Assembly: GCA_963732365.1 (NCBI GenBank)
Contig: CAVSZC010000005.1
Location: 186,001-250,000 of the forward strand
Origin: SR-FBR-E99 sp963732365
GTDB lineage: Bacteria > Bacteroidota > Bacteroidia > Bacteroidales > VadinHA17
Length of the DNA: 64,000 bases
Reading direction: 5' to 3'
The notes beneath the pieces are model-generated. The model did not search any database and was not told the origin of the DNA. It saw only the letters and a list, made by a program, of their open reading frames with translations. The translations under genes and the position numbers were made by a program. Below are positions 14,936 to 26,260 of the stretch, piece after piece; the first letter of the stretch is position 1, and each line of letters starts with the position of its first letter.

Positions 14936-17900
14936 ACTGCATCAGTGCCATATACTTTGCATAGAGCTCGCTGAGCTTCTTGTTCAGTTCTTCCGCCATG
15001 GTCACCTCACCGTTGTCATAACATGTCTGCAGCACCTGCGACACAATCTGCAACCCCTGGCCGACCTCCATAGAGGCTCCTGAAGCTATGTACGGCTTCT
15101 GACCAAGAAAATAACCCGATCGCTCAAGATAGTACTCCGAGACCTCTCCGGCAAGTGCTACAGCCTTTTCCCTGAGGCCGGCTGCGAACATTGAGGTTAT
15201 TATATCGGAAACGTAAATGTCATACCCCAGCTTGGAGACAGGGAACAGCTCCATGCATCTTTCAAGCACCTTCGCTGCCCTGACCGTATCACCCCCTGCG
15301 GCAAGCTCCGATGCCAGCCTGGCATAGACAAGCCTCGATCGTGTTACAGTAAGGGTACGTTTATGGTAATAGTCAATATAGACATCGGGGTCACCCGCAC
15401 CGCCCCAGACAAACTTGTTCATCAGGTTGTCATAGAGTATTTCGTTGTCGGTTCTCCCATATGAAAACCAGCTTTTGTTCTCGCTCTTTATCGGAACAAG
15501 TCTGTATGCCAGCCCCTCAAGCTGGAAATATTCTTCCAGTCCGAGGGCATCGTTGTGGTACCCGGTGACAAAGTAGAGAGGCCTTTTCCAGTTGTTATTT
15601 GCCAGCATGTCAATGATAATAAGCTGACTCTTGACGATCCATGATCCCTTGAGCCTGATGTCTATGTAAGGCACTATTTTGTCAGCATCCTCCGGCCTTA
15701 CCGTGCCGTTGGCTATCACTTCAGCAGAATCGACCGGGATGCGTATTGTGCGTGTGGGGATATAGTAAATATCCTCGCCGTATAATGATAGCTTTGATAT
15801 CTCTTTTCCGCTGTTGATGAAGCTTATCACCTCACTGGCCGTAGCCGGTTCCTTTATCCTCTCATAGACCGCCACCTGGTTGTTGACGCCGTCATAGTAC
15901 ATGCTCTTCGGGAGGCTGACAGGCAGCGGATCAGACTCGTATGCCTGCATCTTCATCTGGTCAATATACCAGTCAGTATTCAGCAGCATAAGGTTGCTTA
16001 CACGTACGTCCGTTCGCATTCCCTCGACCTCCTGTGCATACCAGAGGGGGAAGGTGTCATTGTCTCCGTTTGTGAAGATGACTGCATTCGGGGCGCACGA
16101 GTTAAGGTAGTTGAAGGCTACGTCACGTGCGAGGTACCTCCCTGACCTGTCATGATCATCCCAGTTCTCCGACGCCATGACAACAGGTACGGCAAAGAGG
16201 CAGATGATGGAGGCAGCGATGGCTGAGACTTTCTCGCCGGCGATCTTGCGCAGCAGCTCATAGAGTGCCAGCACACCCAGTCCAATCCAGACCGTGAAGG
16301 CATAAAACGATGCAGCATAGGCGTAATCCCTCTCCCGGGGCTGATTCGGATACTGGTTAAGATATACTACTATGGCGAAGCCTGTCATGATGAACAGGAG
16401 CGTTACTATCCACCAGTTCCGCACATCGCGGTTGAAGTGCCAGAGAAAGCCTGCGAAGCCCAGCAGGAACGGGAGCAGGTAATAGGCGTTGCGTGATGGG
16501 TCATTCCTGATGTCATCAGGCATCCCTGAGATGGTGCCAATACGGGGTGCATCGAGGAAATTCAATCCTGTAATCCAGTTCCCGTTTACCGGCCCCCCGT
16601 AGCTCTGAACATCATTCTGCCTGCCGCTGAAATTCCACATGAAATACCTGAAGTACATGAACCCGACCTGGTATTCAACCAGGAATCGCAGGTTCTGCCC
16701 GAATGTGGGGACCCTGAGGGTGGTGGGCTCTCCTGTCTGCGGATCATTGACCTTCACAGGTTTTCCCTTCTTCCCGACATACTCTTCATAGACCTTGGCG
16801 TGCTCATCCTGATCACTCCACATCCTCGGGAGGAGGGTCATGAACCTGTCGTCGTACTTTCTGACTGTCTCCCTGCTGGTGATTTTGTACTTACCGTCAA
16901 CCGGGTTGTATTTAGGCTTCCCCTTTTCATAATCAGTCACCGGAGCATTGTAATAGGGGCCGTAGAAGAGCGGGCGCTGCCCGTATTGTTCGCGGTTGAG
17001 ATAATAGAGCAGGGCAAAAGGATTAGAGGGGTCGTTCTCATTCATGGGGGGTTTTGCCGCAGACCTTATGACGATGGTCGCAAACGAGCTGTAACCGATG
17101 AGAATGACCAGCACTGCCGTCATTATGGTATTCAGTGCCACACGGTTATTATGGGTAAGATACCAGGCTGCCCATACCAGACCCGCCAGGATCACGATGT
17201 CAAGGAGCAGTGATCCGGTAAGGAGCCAGATTCCTGAAAGAAGAAGTGTCAGCGCGGTAAAAACAAATCCCCTCCTCCCGTCCGGATGGGAAAAGGTATA
17301 CCACACAGAGAGGATCAGTGCTGCTGTCAGAAGTATCAGATGAAGGTACATCCCGCTGTTGAGGGGCATGCTGAGAGTATTGACAAGGAAGAGGTCAAAG
17401 CGGGATGTAACCGTAAAGATGCCGGGAATTATCCCGTACATTATCAGGACAAGAAGGATTAATGATACGGCAATCGATCCTGCAAATCCCTTCCACGAAA
17501 ACGGATATTTCTTGAAATACCAGACAAACACGATTGCGGGAAGAGCGAGAAGATTAAGCAGGTGCACACCAATGGAGAGTCCCATCATTAGAGCTATGAG
17601 AATGATCCACCTGTCGGCATGTGGTTCGTCAGCCACATCTTCCCAACGGAGTATTGCCCAGAAGACCACTGCCGTGAAGAGAGAAGAGGAGGCATATACC
17701 TCACCTTCCACGGCTGAGAACCAGAAAGTGTCAGAGAAAGCATAGGCCAGGGCACCTGTTATTCCGGCGCCAAGTACGGCAATCACCCTTCCTGCAGTAT
17801 AATCCTGATCCTGCCTGAGGAATATCCGCCGGGCAAGGTGAGTGATCGTCCAGAACAGGAACAGTATTGTCAGTGCGCTTGCCAGGCCGGACATGGCATT

Positions 17901-18140
17901 GACCATCATTGCCACTTTCGACACATCTCCTCCTGCGAAATTTGCAAAGAAACGGGCTACTATCATGAAGAGAGGTGCTCCCGGCGGATGTCCTACCTCA
18001 AGCTTGTAGGCAGAAGCGATGAACTCACCGCAGTCCCACAGGCTTAGAGTCGGTTCGAGCGTCATAAGATATGTTACCGCTGCGATGACGAAGGCCGTCC
18101 ATCCCAGTATATTATCCCAGATCCTGTATTTTTCTCTCAT
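14934..18140 (-). CDS. DUF2723 family membrane protein (TMEM260-like, putative glycosyltransferase)
   Basis: A 1068-residue protein starting MREKYRIWDNILGWTAFVIA. An N-terminal block of about a dozen membrane helices (residues 15-700) is followed by a long soluble C-terminal region. The family signature TLEPTLSLWDCGEFIASAY, with its Asp-Cys-Gly-Glu, and GHPPGAPLF are in the first 60 residues, as in the DUF2723/TMEM260 group, which in eukaryotes acts as a protein O-mannosyltransferase. An equivalent role in surface protein glycosylation is inferred. The start at 18140 is much better supported than an extension upstream. It is divergent from the HExxH outer-membrane gene. Confidence 0.8.
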   Translation of the reverse strand: MREKYRIWDNILGWTAFVIAAVTYLMTLEPTLSLWDCGEFIASAYKLEVGHPPGAPLFMIVARFFANFAGGDVSKVAMMVNAMSGLASALTILFLFWTITHLARRIFLRQDQDYTAGRVIAVLGAGITGALAYAFSDTFWFSAVEGEVYASSSLFTAVVFWAILRWEDVADEPHADRWIILIALMMGLSIGVHLLNLLALPAIVFVWYFKKYPFSWKGFAGSIAVSLILLVLIMYGIIPGIFTVTSRFDLFLVNTLSMPLNSGMYLHLILLTAALILSVWYTFSHPDGRRGFVFTALTLLLSGIWLLTGSLLLDIVILAGLVWAAWYLTHNNRVALNTIMTAVLVILIGYSSFATIVIRSAAKPPMNENDPSNPFALLYYLNREQYGQRPLFYGPYYNAPVTDYEKGKPKYNPVDGKYKITSRETVRKYDDRFMTLLPRMWSDQDEHAKVYEEYVGKKGKPVKVNDPQTGEPTTLRVPTFGQNLRFLVEYQVGFMYFRYFMWNFSGRQNDVQSYGGPVNGNWITGLNFLDAPRIGTISGMPDDIRNDPSRNAYYLLPFLLGFAGFLWHFNRDVRNWWIVTLLFIMTGFAIVVYLNQYPNQPRERDYAYAASFYAFTVWIGLGVLALYELLRKIAGEKVSAIAASIICLFAVPVVMASENWDDHDRSGRYLARDVAFNYLNSCAPNAVIFTNGDNDTFPLWYAQEVEGMRTDVRVSNLMLLNTDWYIDQMKMQAYESDPLPVSLPKSMYYDGVNNQVAVYERIKEPATASEVISFINSGKEISKLSLYGEDIYYIPTRTIRIPVDSAEVIANGTVRPEDADKIVPYIDIRLKGSWIVKSQLIIIDMLANNNWKRPLYFVTGYHNDALGLEEYFQLEGLAYRLVPIKSENKSWFSYGRTDNEILYDNLMNKFVWGGAGDPDVYIDYYHKRTLTVTRSRLVYARLASELAAGGDTVRAAKVLERCMELFPVSKLGYDIYVSDIITSMFAAGLREKAVALAGEVSEYYLERSGYFLGQKPYIASGASMEVGQGLQIVSQVLQTCYDNGEVTMAEELNKKLSELYAKYMALMQ

Positions 18141-18223
18141 AGTTCTCTTTTTCCCGTTCAGGGTTAGACCGCACGAAAATAATAAGATTTTGGCGGTAAG
18201 CAGAAGATATTGGCCATTTTTGG

Positions 18224-18231
18224 TATTTTTG
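18224..18231 (+). promoter_or_regulatory. -7 promoter element of the HExxH outer-membrane gene
   Basis: TATTTTTG fits TAnnTTTG and lies 16 bases upstream of the start ATG at 18247, implying a short leader. No clean -33 box is seen. Confidence 0.4.
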
Positions 18232-21066
18232 AGCAAACCGACGGGCATGAGAAAGAGCCTATTACTGCTTCTGGTCTGCCTTATGGCAGCAGGAAGGATC
18301 ACTGCTCAGTACTATGAGACGGGACAGGATCCGGCTTCGATCAGGTGGGATCAGATCAGGACAGAACACTACCGTATTATCTATCCGCGTGATTTCTCTG
18401 AAATGGCTCAGAAGTATGCCGTCCTTCTCGAAGAGTCATTCGGCAGTGTCTCACAGCTTTACCAGGGAGTTAAGGTTAATATCCCGGTTATCATCCATAA
18501 CCATTCTATGCAGTCAAACGGTTATGTTACATGGGCTCCACGGCGGATGGAACTCTACCCCCTGCCCGGCCAGACCAACCTCCCCTCCGACCCTGCCGCC
18601 CTGCTGGCAATGCACGAGGCGGTCCACGTGGCACAGCTTGGCTCACTCAACAGGGGAGTGACGCGGTTCCTCTCCCTTCTGTTCGGTGAGCAGATTATAG
18701 GCGTTAATGCACTGATGATACCTTCATGGGCTTTCGAGGGCGATGCGGTATATGCAGAGACACTCTTTACACCCGCAGGAAGAGGCCGCAGCAACGTGTT
18801 CCTTCAGAGGGCCAGGGCCCTGACCCTCAGCGAGCATGGTATCTACGGGTATGACAAACTTTTGTCAGGATCATACCGGGATTTTACCCCTGATCAATAT
18901 GTCTTCGGTTACCTGATGATGAACAGCATGCGTCAGCAAAGTGACAGGGCGTGGCCTGACGCAATGGATGGTGCGGCACGCATGAAGATATTCAACCCGG
19001 TCAACAGAAGCCTGAAAAAATATACAGGGATGACCAAGAAGAGACTCTATGACAGTACCTTCAGCAGCGCTGCAGAGTTGTGGAGCAGGGCGGAGAATGA
19101 GATACCTTTCAAAGAATATCCCATCATCAGCAAAGAGGGTAAAAAAGACTACGTCTCGCACTTCCTGCCGCACAGGATTGATGATAACACTATTCTGTCA
19201 CTCAGGACATCCCTTTCCAATCCTCAGCGGCTGGTGATAACCGATACAGGTGGCGGGACAGAACAGGTATTGACCACCACAGGATATATATATCCTTACA
19301 TTTTTTCTTATTCTGACGGTACCGTAGTATGGTCAGAACTACAGACAGATCCTCGCTGGGAAAACCGTGAGTATTCGGTAATCAAGAAAATGGATATATC
19401 GGGAGGACCGGTCACGAAACTCACTTTTAAATCACGCATCGAGGCGCCAGACCTCTCTCCTGACGGAAAAATGATAGCCGGAGTGGCGACGGAGACAGAT
19501 CTGAGCTACTCCCTGATCTTCATTGACGCCTTCAGCGGAGAGACAATGATGAACGTTGCGACACCCGAAAACATAATTATACAGCGTCCCTCATGGACCT
19601 CTGACGGCCAGGGTGTCACAGTCGTGACGCTGAGCGATGAGGGTGAGGGTATCAGAACCTACTATCCGACGGGGAAGAGGTGGGTTGTGAACAGGCCGGA
19701 GTCGGCTGATGACATAATACAGGCAGAGTTTTCGGGCGATACCCTGTTATGGCTGGCACAGGGAGACGGCTCAGACAACATTTACCGTACCACACCTGAC
19801 GGTACTACTACAAGGGTCACCGGATCACGTTTCGGCATATCAGGCTTTTCGGTTTCGGGAGATGAAATACTTGTTTCAGGCTACACTGTCAAAGGCTTTG
19901 GCATTGCCTCCGTCAGCGCCGCGGCAACAGAGCAGGACTGTAAAATAAACGAGACGCCGGTGCTCCCTGTGACAACAGGTATCGGTACAACCGCGGAAAA
20001 GGCAACCACTGCAGCGGAAATACCAGATCCCGTGCCTTACCGGAAGACGGCACACCTCTTCAACTTTCACAGCTGGCTCCCCTTCTATGCAGACGTTGAC
20101 GAACTGCAGTCAGACCCCACCGCGATAAGTCCCGGACTGACGCTGCTATCGCAGAATCATCTGAGCACCCTGATCACATCGGTTGGCTATGAATATTCCG
20201 ACAACACACACCGCCTGCATTCAACCATAGAATGGAGGGGATGGTATCCGGTTGTGGAGGCTGATATCAGTTACGGGGGTGATCCAATTGTATCAAAACC
20301 TTCAGATGTAACGACTGAACCGGCTGATCTGTCGCCTGCTATGAATCTGAAACTGAATGTAACTCTGCCACTCTATTTTTCATACGGCAAATTCAGGCAG
20401 TCATTTATGCCGGGAATCTATATCAATTATAGAAATAGTTATACCTATATCACTGAAGATAATGAATTTGACAAAGATATTGTCAAGCTGACAGGCAGAC
20501 TCTATTTTGCCAATACCTTCAGGTATGCTTACCGGGATATTTACCCTAAATGGGGCCAGGTGATTGATCTGAGACTGGTCGCTGCACCGTGGGACGACGA
20601 CCTGTACAATTCACTGAAATATGCCAGGGGTATGCTTTTTCTTCCGGGTATCATGCGTAATCACAGCTTCGTGGTCAGGGCGGGATACGAGACACAGGCG
20701 CCTGCCCGCAAATTGCTGCATTACAACAGTAACCCTTACCCGAGAGGATATCATAACCTTATCTCGGAAAAACTCTTCAGCATGTCGGCTGATTATACAA
20801 TGCCTCTGTTCTATCCCGATCTGGGATTGGGAAGCGTCTTCTACCTCAAGCGGATAAGGGGATCACTGTTCCTTGACGGTGCCACGGGCACCGATGTACT
20901 TGACCTGAGCGATAATTCCTACAGGGAAGGAGCGTATGATTTCGGATCATTTGGCGGTGAACTGCTGGCCGACTTTTACCTGCTCCGGTTTCCGTTCGAG
21001 ATCAGTGCCGGTGTAAGCGGGGGATATGTCCCGGCTGAAAGCAGGACCTTTATACAGGCTGTCTTT

Positions 21067-22509
<1,443 letters not shown>

Positions 22510-22520
22510 CACCTGCAGCT

Positions 22521-22766
22521 TTACAGTATGGTGTCTGCGAGAAGGATGATCCTGTTTCTTTTTACCTCTATCACTCCTCCTGTAATCTCGTACCTCACCT
22601 CGTTCCCCTGATCGTCTGAGATGATCACCGGTCCTCTGTCAAGGGTTGAAATTATGGGTGCGTGATCCTTAAGTACCTGGAATGATCCTTTCTTTCCCGG
22701 CACCCTGACGGAACGTATCTCCCCGGAATAGACCCGTTTATCTGGTGTGATTATCTCAATTTTCAC
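22521..22766 (-). CDS. atpC: F-type ATP synthase epsilon subunit, short form
   Basis: About 81 residues from the GTG start VKIEIITPDKRVYSG; an upstream TTG would add six residues. It contains the beta-sandwich domain (GSFQVLKDHAPIISTL, EVRYEITGGVIEV) but lacks the C-terminal helical domain that inhibits ATP hydrolysis in E. coli. This short form is typical of many Bacteroidota. The gene follows atpD at an 18-base gap and ends the operon. The subunit is part of the central stalk of F1. Confidence 0.9.
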   Translation of the reverse strand: MKIEIITPDKRVYSGEIRSVRVPGKKGSFQVLKDHAPIISTLDRGPVIISDDQGNEVRYEITGGVIEVKRNRIILLADTIL

Positions 22767-22784
22767 GTCACTTCGGTTTTGCAA

Positions 22785-24293
22785 CTACTTGTTCTCAGCG
22801 AGCAGTTTTTCGCCTTTTTCGATAGCCTCCTCGATGGTTCCGACCAGCATAAATGCAGCCTCCGGATACTGGTCAACAGCGCCGTCAATTATCATGTTGA
22901 AGCCCCTGATAGTATCCTCAATGGAAACAAGTTTGCCGGGAATATTGGTAAACTGTTCTGCCACGTGGAAAGGTTGTGAAAGGAATCTCTGCACCCTCCT
23001 GGCGCGGTGAACAACCTGCCTGTCTTCCTCAGAGAGTTCATCCATTCCGAGGATTGCAATGATATCCTGCAACTCGTTGTATCTCTGCAGTATCTCTTTC
23101 ACTCTCTGGGCACAGTTGTAATGTTCTTCGCCAACTATTTCTGCAGAAAGGATCCTTGATGTCGAATCAAGAGGGTCTACGGCGGGATATATACCCAGCT
23201 CGGAGATCTTGCGGCTGAGCACTGTTGTTGCGTCGAGGTGGGCGAATGTTGTTGCGGGGGCCGGGTCGGTGAGGTCGTCTGCAGGCACATAGACGGCCTG
23301 CACCGAGGTGATGGATCCGTTGCGTGTAGAGGTGATCCTCTCCTGCATGATACCCATCTCGGTTGCGAGGGTAGGCTGGTATCCCACTGCTGACGGCATT
23401 CGTCCGAGGAGTGCTGACACCTCTGAGCCTGCCTGTGTAAAACGGAACACGTTATCCATGAAGAAAAGGATGTCCCTGCCTGACCCTTCGCCCTCTCCGT
23501 CACGGAAGTATTCGGCGACCGAGAGGCCTGAGAGAGCCACGCGGGCACGTGCTCCGGGAGGCTCATTCATCTGGCCGAAGACAAGGGCTAGCTTTGACTC
23601 CTTAAGTGCTTCCCTGTCAACAAGATCCAGGTTCCATCCCCCCTTTTCCATATCCTCCATGAAGTCTTTACCGTATGAAATAACGTTAGCCTCAAGCATC
23701 TCGCGCAGAAGGTCATTTCCCTCCCTGGTTCTCTCACCCACACCGGCAAAAACCGAAAGGCCTGAATAGGCTTTTGCAATATTGTTTATCAGTTCGAGTA
23801 TCACCACAGTCTTACCTACGCCGGCACCGCCGAACAGTCCTATCTTTCCTCCCTTGGAATAAGGCTCAATGAGGTCGATGACCTTGATGCCGGTATAGAG
23901 TACCTCTTTCTCAGTGGAGAGGTCCTCATATCTTGGAGGATTGCGGTGTATAGGATACCCGCCCTTCCTGTCAAGAGGCCCGAGACCGTCAATAGGATCA
24001 CCCGTAACGTTCATCAGCCGGCCCTTGATCTTATCACCGATGGGCATAATGATCGGCTGGCCAGTGGCAATCACCTCCATTCCGCGGCAGAGCCCGTCTG
24101 TGGAGTCCATGGCAATAGCCCTGACAGTTTTCTCTCCGATATGCTGCTGACATTCGACTACCAGGACGGTGCCGTCGTCACGCTTAATTTCCAGTGCATC
24201 AAGGAGGTTCGGCATCTCTGTTCCGGCGTTATCAAACATCACGTCAACTACAGGTCCGATGACCTGACTGATCACTCCAATATTTTTTGACAT
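22785..24293 (-). CDS. atpD: F-type ATP synthase beta subunit
   Basis: A 502-residue catalytic subunit of F1. It carries the P-loop GGAGVGKTVVILELI near residue 160, the catalytic Glu region GVGERTREGND, and DNVFRFTQAGSEVSALLGRM. Length is slightly greater than the usual 460-480. ATP is synthesised from ADP and phosphate at the three beta sites as the gamma shaft turns. It follows the prenyl synthase gene by 74 bases, and an AGAGAG ribosome-binding site precedes the start. Confidence 0.97.
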   Translation of the reverse strand: MSKNIGVISQVIGPVVDVMFDNAGTEMPNLLDALEIKRDDGTVLVVECQQHIGEKTVRAIAMDSTDGLCRGMEVIATGQPIIMPIGDKIKGRLMNVTGDPIDGLGPLDRKGGYPIHRNPPRYEDLSTEKEVLYTGIKVIDLIEPYSKGGKIGLFGGAGVGKTVVILELINNIAKAYSGLSVFAGVGERTREGNDLLREMLEANVISYGKDFMEDMEKGGWNLDLVDREALKESKLALVFGQMNEPPGARARVALSGLSVAEYFRDGEGEGSGRDILFFMDNVFRFTQAGSEVSALLGRMPSAVGYQPTLATEMGIMQERITSTRNGSITSVQAVYVPADDLTDPAPATTFAHLDATTVLSRKISELGIYPAVDPLDSTSRILSAEIVGEEHYNCAQRVKEILQRYNELQDIIAILGMDELSEEDRQVVHRARRVQRFLSQPFHVAEQFTNIPGKLVSIEDTIRGFNMIIDGAVDQYPEAAFMLVGTIEEAIEKGEKLLAENK

Positions 24294-24367
24294 CTCTCTG
24301 ACTTAACTATAATTGTTATTCCGTTTATTTCTGCTCTATGTTATCACACATCGTCTCTTTCCGGTAA

Positions 24368-25342
24368 TCATTTCACCCTTCCGATCAGGTTCACGGTCAG
24401 CTGCTTGAGTTCACTCTTGCGGTCTGGCTTCACCGAGACCTGTTCCAGTGACTGAAATGCCCTGTTAATATAATCATAAGCCAGGTTCTCAGCCTGGAGG
24501 CGTATCTCCAGTTCATCAAAGATGGCTTTCACGGCCGTCACCTTTGCCTCCGGATCGGCAGGAGTCGAATCTGCAAGCTTCCTCAGCGTCTGCATCTTCA
24601 CTCCGCCGGCCATTTCAAGTGCCTTGACAAGAAGGTAGGTCTTTTTGTTTGCGACGATATCGCTTCCGGTCTTCTTACCGAACATCCGGGTGTCGCCGTA
24701 AGTGTCAAGCACATCGTCCTGTATCTGAAAGGCTATGCCCAGCAGCCTTCCAAACTCGTAAAGAAGCTCCTGGTCCTTTTCCGATGCCCCGCCAATAATT
24801 GCGCCCATTTTCAGCGAAGCGGCCAGCAGCACCGCCGTTTTGAGTTCAATCATCCGAAGGTATTCTGCCTCGGTGACAAACTTCTTTTTCTCGAAGTCAA
24901 TGTCAATCTGCTGGCCAATGCAAACCTGGGTGGCGGAGGTATTGAAGAGCTTAAGGGTTTTAACCAGGGCCTTTGCGGGAGCCTGGCCAATGCAGTCTGT
25001 AGCAATAAATGCCATAACGTCACCTGAAAGCAGTGCCTGGTTAAGTCCCCATCGCGAGTGCACCGTAGGCGATCCCCTTCTTAGGTCAGCCTTATCCATT
25101 ATATCATCATGCACCAGGGTAAAATTGTGGAATACCTCTATACCCACCGCAGGCATCAGTGCATCATCAATCTTATCATCGAACAGATTACATGCCATCA
25201 GGCACATCACGGGCCTCAGCCGCTTGCCTCCGAGAGAAAGGATGTACCTTACCGGGGCGAACAGCTTTTCAGCCTCGGGTGAAAAGGTAAGCGAGGTTAT
25301 CGCCTTGTCTGACAGTTCTCTGAGATAGTCGCTCGTGAACAT
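24368..25342 (-). CDS. Polyprenyl (farnesyl/geranylgeranyl-type) diphosphate synthase
   Basis: A 324-residue all-trans prenyltransferase. The two aspartate-rich motifs are DDIMD (79-83) and DDVLD (209-213), with GGKRLRP near residue 39 and QIDIDF near 147. Such enzymes condense isopentenyl diphosphate with allylic diphosphates for quinone side chains, undecaprenyl precursors or carotenoids. Chain length cannot be read reliably from the sequence. Unusually, the gene sits inside the ATP synthase operon, 10 bases after atpG and 74 bases before atpD, on the same strand, and so is probably co-transcribed with it. Likely supports menaquinone side-chain or lipid carrier supply, by inference. Confidence 0.9.
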   Translation of the reverse strand: MFTSDYLRELSDKAITSLTFSPEAEKLFAPVRYILSLGGKRLRPVMCLMACNLFDDKIDDALMPAVGIEVFHNFTLVHDDIMDKADLRRGSPTVHSRWGLNQALLSGDVMAFIATDCIGQAPAKALVKTLKLFNTSATQVCIGQQIDIDFEKKKFVTEAEYLRMIELKTAVLLAASLKMGAIIGGASEKDQELLYEFGRLLGIAFQIQDDVLDTYGDTRMFGKKTGSDIVANKKTYLLVKALEMAGGVKMQTLRKLADSTPADPEAKVTAVKAIFDELEIRLQAENLAYDYINRAFQSLEQVSVKPDRKSELKQLTVNLIGRVK

Positions 25343-25352
25343 AATCCTTGTC

Positions 25353-26240
25353 TTATCCTTTCAGGGCTTCAGCGCCGCTCACCACCTCAAGCAGCTGATT
25401 AGTAATTGCGGCCTGCCTTGCCTTGTTGTACTGAAGGGTAAGCTCCCGTATAAGCTCGGTGGCATTGTCAGTGGCCTGATGCATTGCGGTCATCCTGGCA
25501 CCGTGCTCGGCAGCAAACGAATCAAGAAGCGCCTTGTAAAACTGTATCCTCAGCGACTTTGGTATCAGTTCTTCAACTATGCGAACCTGGTCAGGCTCAT
25601 AGATATAATCCGAATGCAGGACCTCGCTCTTTCCAGGAACCTGGTCTGACAGCGGCAGGAAGATCTCGGTTGTCAGACGCTGAACCGCAGCATTCTTAAA
25701 CTGGTTGTAGATTATCTCAATCCTGTCGAACTCTTTTGTCAGATAGAGGTTTATCAGCCTGTCTGACAATTTTTTGGTGTTTTCAAACGTGAGGTTTGAA
25801 TAGAGATCATTATGCTCCTCAAGAATGTTGAGTTTCAATCTCCTGAGAACATCATTCCCCTTTTTACCGATTGGCATGAAGAAGAGGTCTCCCCTTCGCA
25901 TCTGACCGGTGTATTTATCAGCGATAAGCCTACGCGTCTCTCTTATGACATTGGCGTTAAACCCTCCGCACAGGCCCTTATTCGATGTCAGCAAAATCAG
26001 AAGCACGCGGTCACGTCCGGTCTTGCGTGCTGCATAGATATTCTCAGTCTCTGTTTCGCTGAGAGCATGGTTAAGTCCTATCAGTATCTCATTAAGCTTA
26101 TCAGCATAAGGTCTGAGCTGGACTATCCTGTCCTGGGCCTTGCGCAACCTGGAAGCCGCAACCATTTTCATCGCCGAGGTGATCTGGCGGGTTGACTTTA
26201 CTGAGCTGAGCCGGACGCGTATTGCCTTTAGATTAGCCAT
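25353..26240 (-). CDS. atpG: F-type ATP synthase gamma subunit
   Basis: A 295-residue protein forming the rotating shaft of F1. It starts MANLKAIRVRLSSVKSTRQI and contains TSAMKMVAASRLRKAQ in the N-terminal helix and the conserved end HQATDNATELIRELTLQYNK, followed by ARQAAITNQLLEVVSGA. Length matches the family. It follows atpA by 20 bases and precedes the prenyl synthase by 10. No insert or deletion is evident. Confidence 0.96.
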   Translation of the reverse strand: MANLKAIRVRLSSVKSTRQITSAMKMVAASRLRKAQDRIVQLRPYADKLNEILIGLNHALSETETENIYAARKTGRDRVLLILLTSNKGLCGGFNANVIRETRRLIADKYTGQMRRGDLFFMPIGKKGNDVLRRLKLNILEEHNDLYSNLTFENTKKLSDRLINLYLTKEFDRIEIIYNQFKNAAVQRLTTEIFLPLSDQVPGKSEVLHSDYIYEPDQVRIVEELIPKSLRIQFYKALLDSFAAEHGARMTAMHQATDNATELIRELTLQYNKARQAAITNQLLEVVSGAEALKG

Positions 26241-26260
26241 CTTGCCTTCTGGATATCAGA

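Noticed and set aside
18141..18302. Longer N-terminus of the DUF2723 gene starting at 18302
   Set aside because: The added 54 residues precede the family start, do not resemble a signal peptide, and overlap the divergent gene's coding region and promoter.
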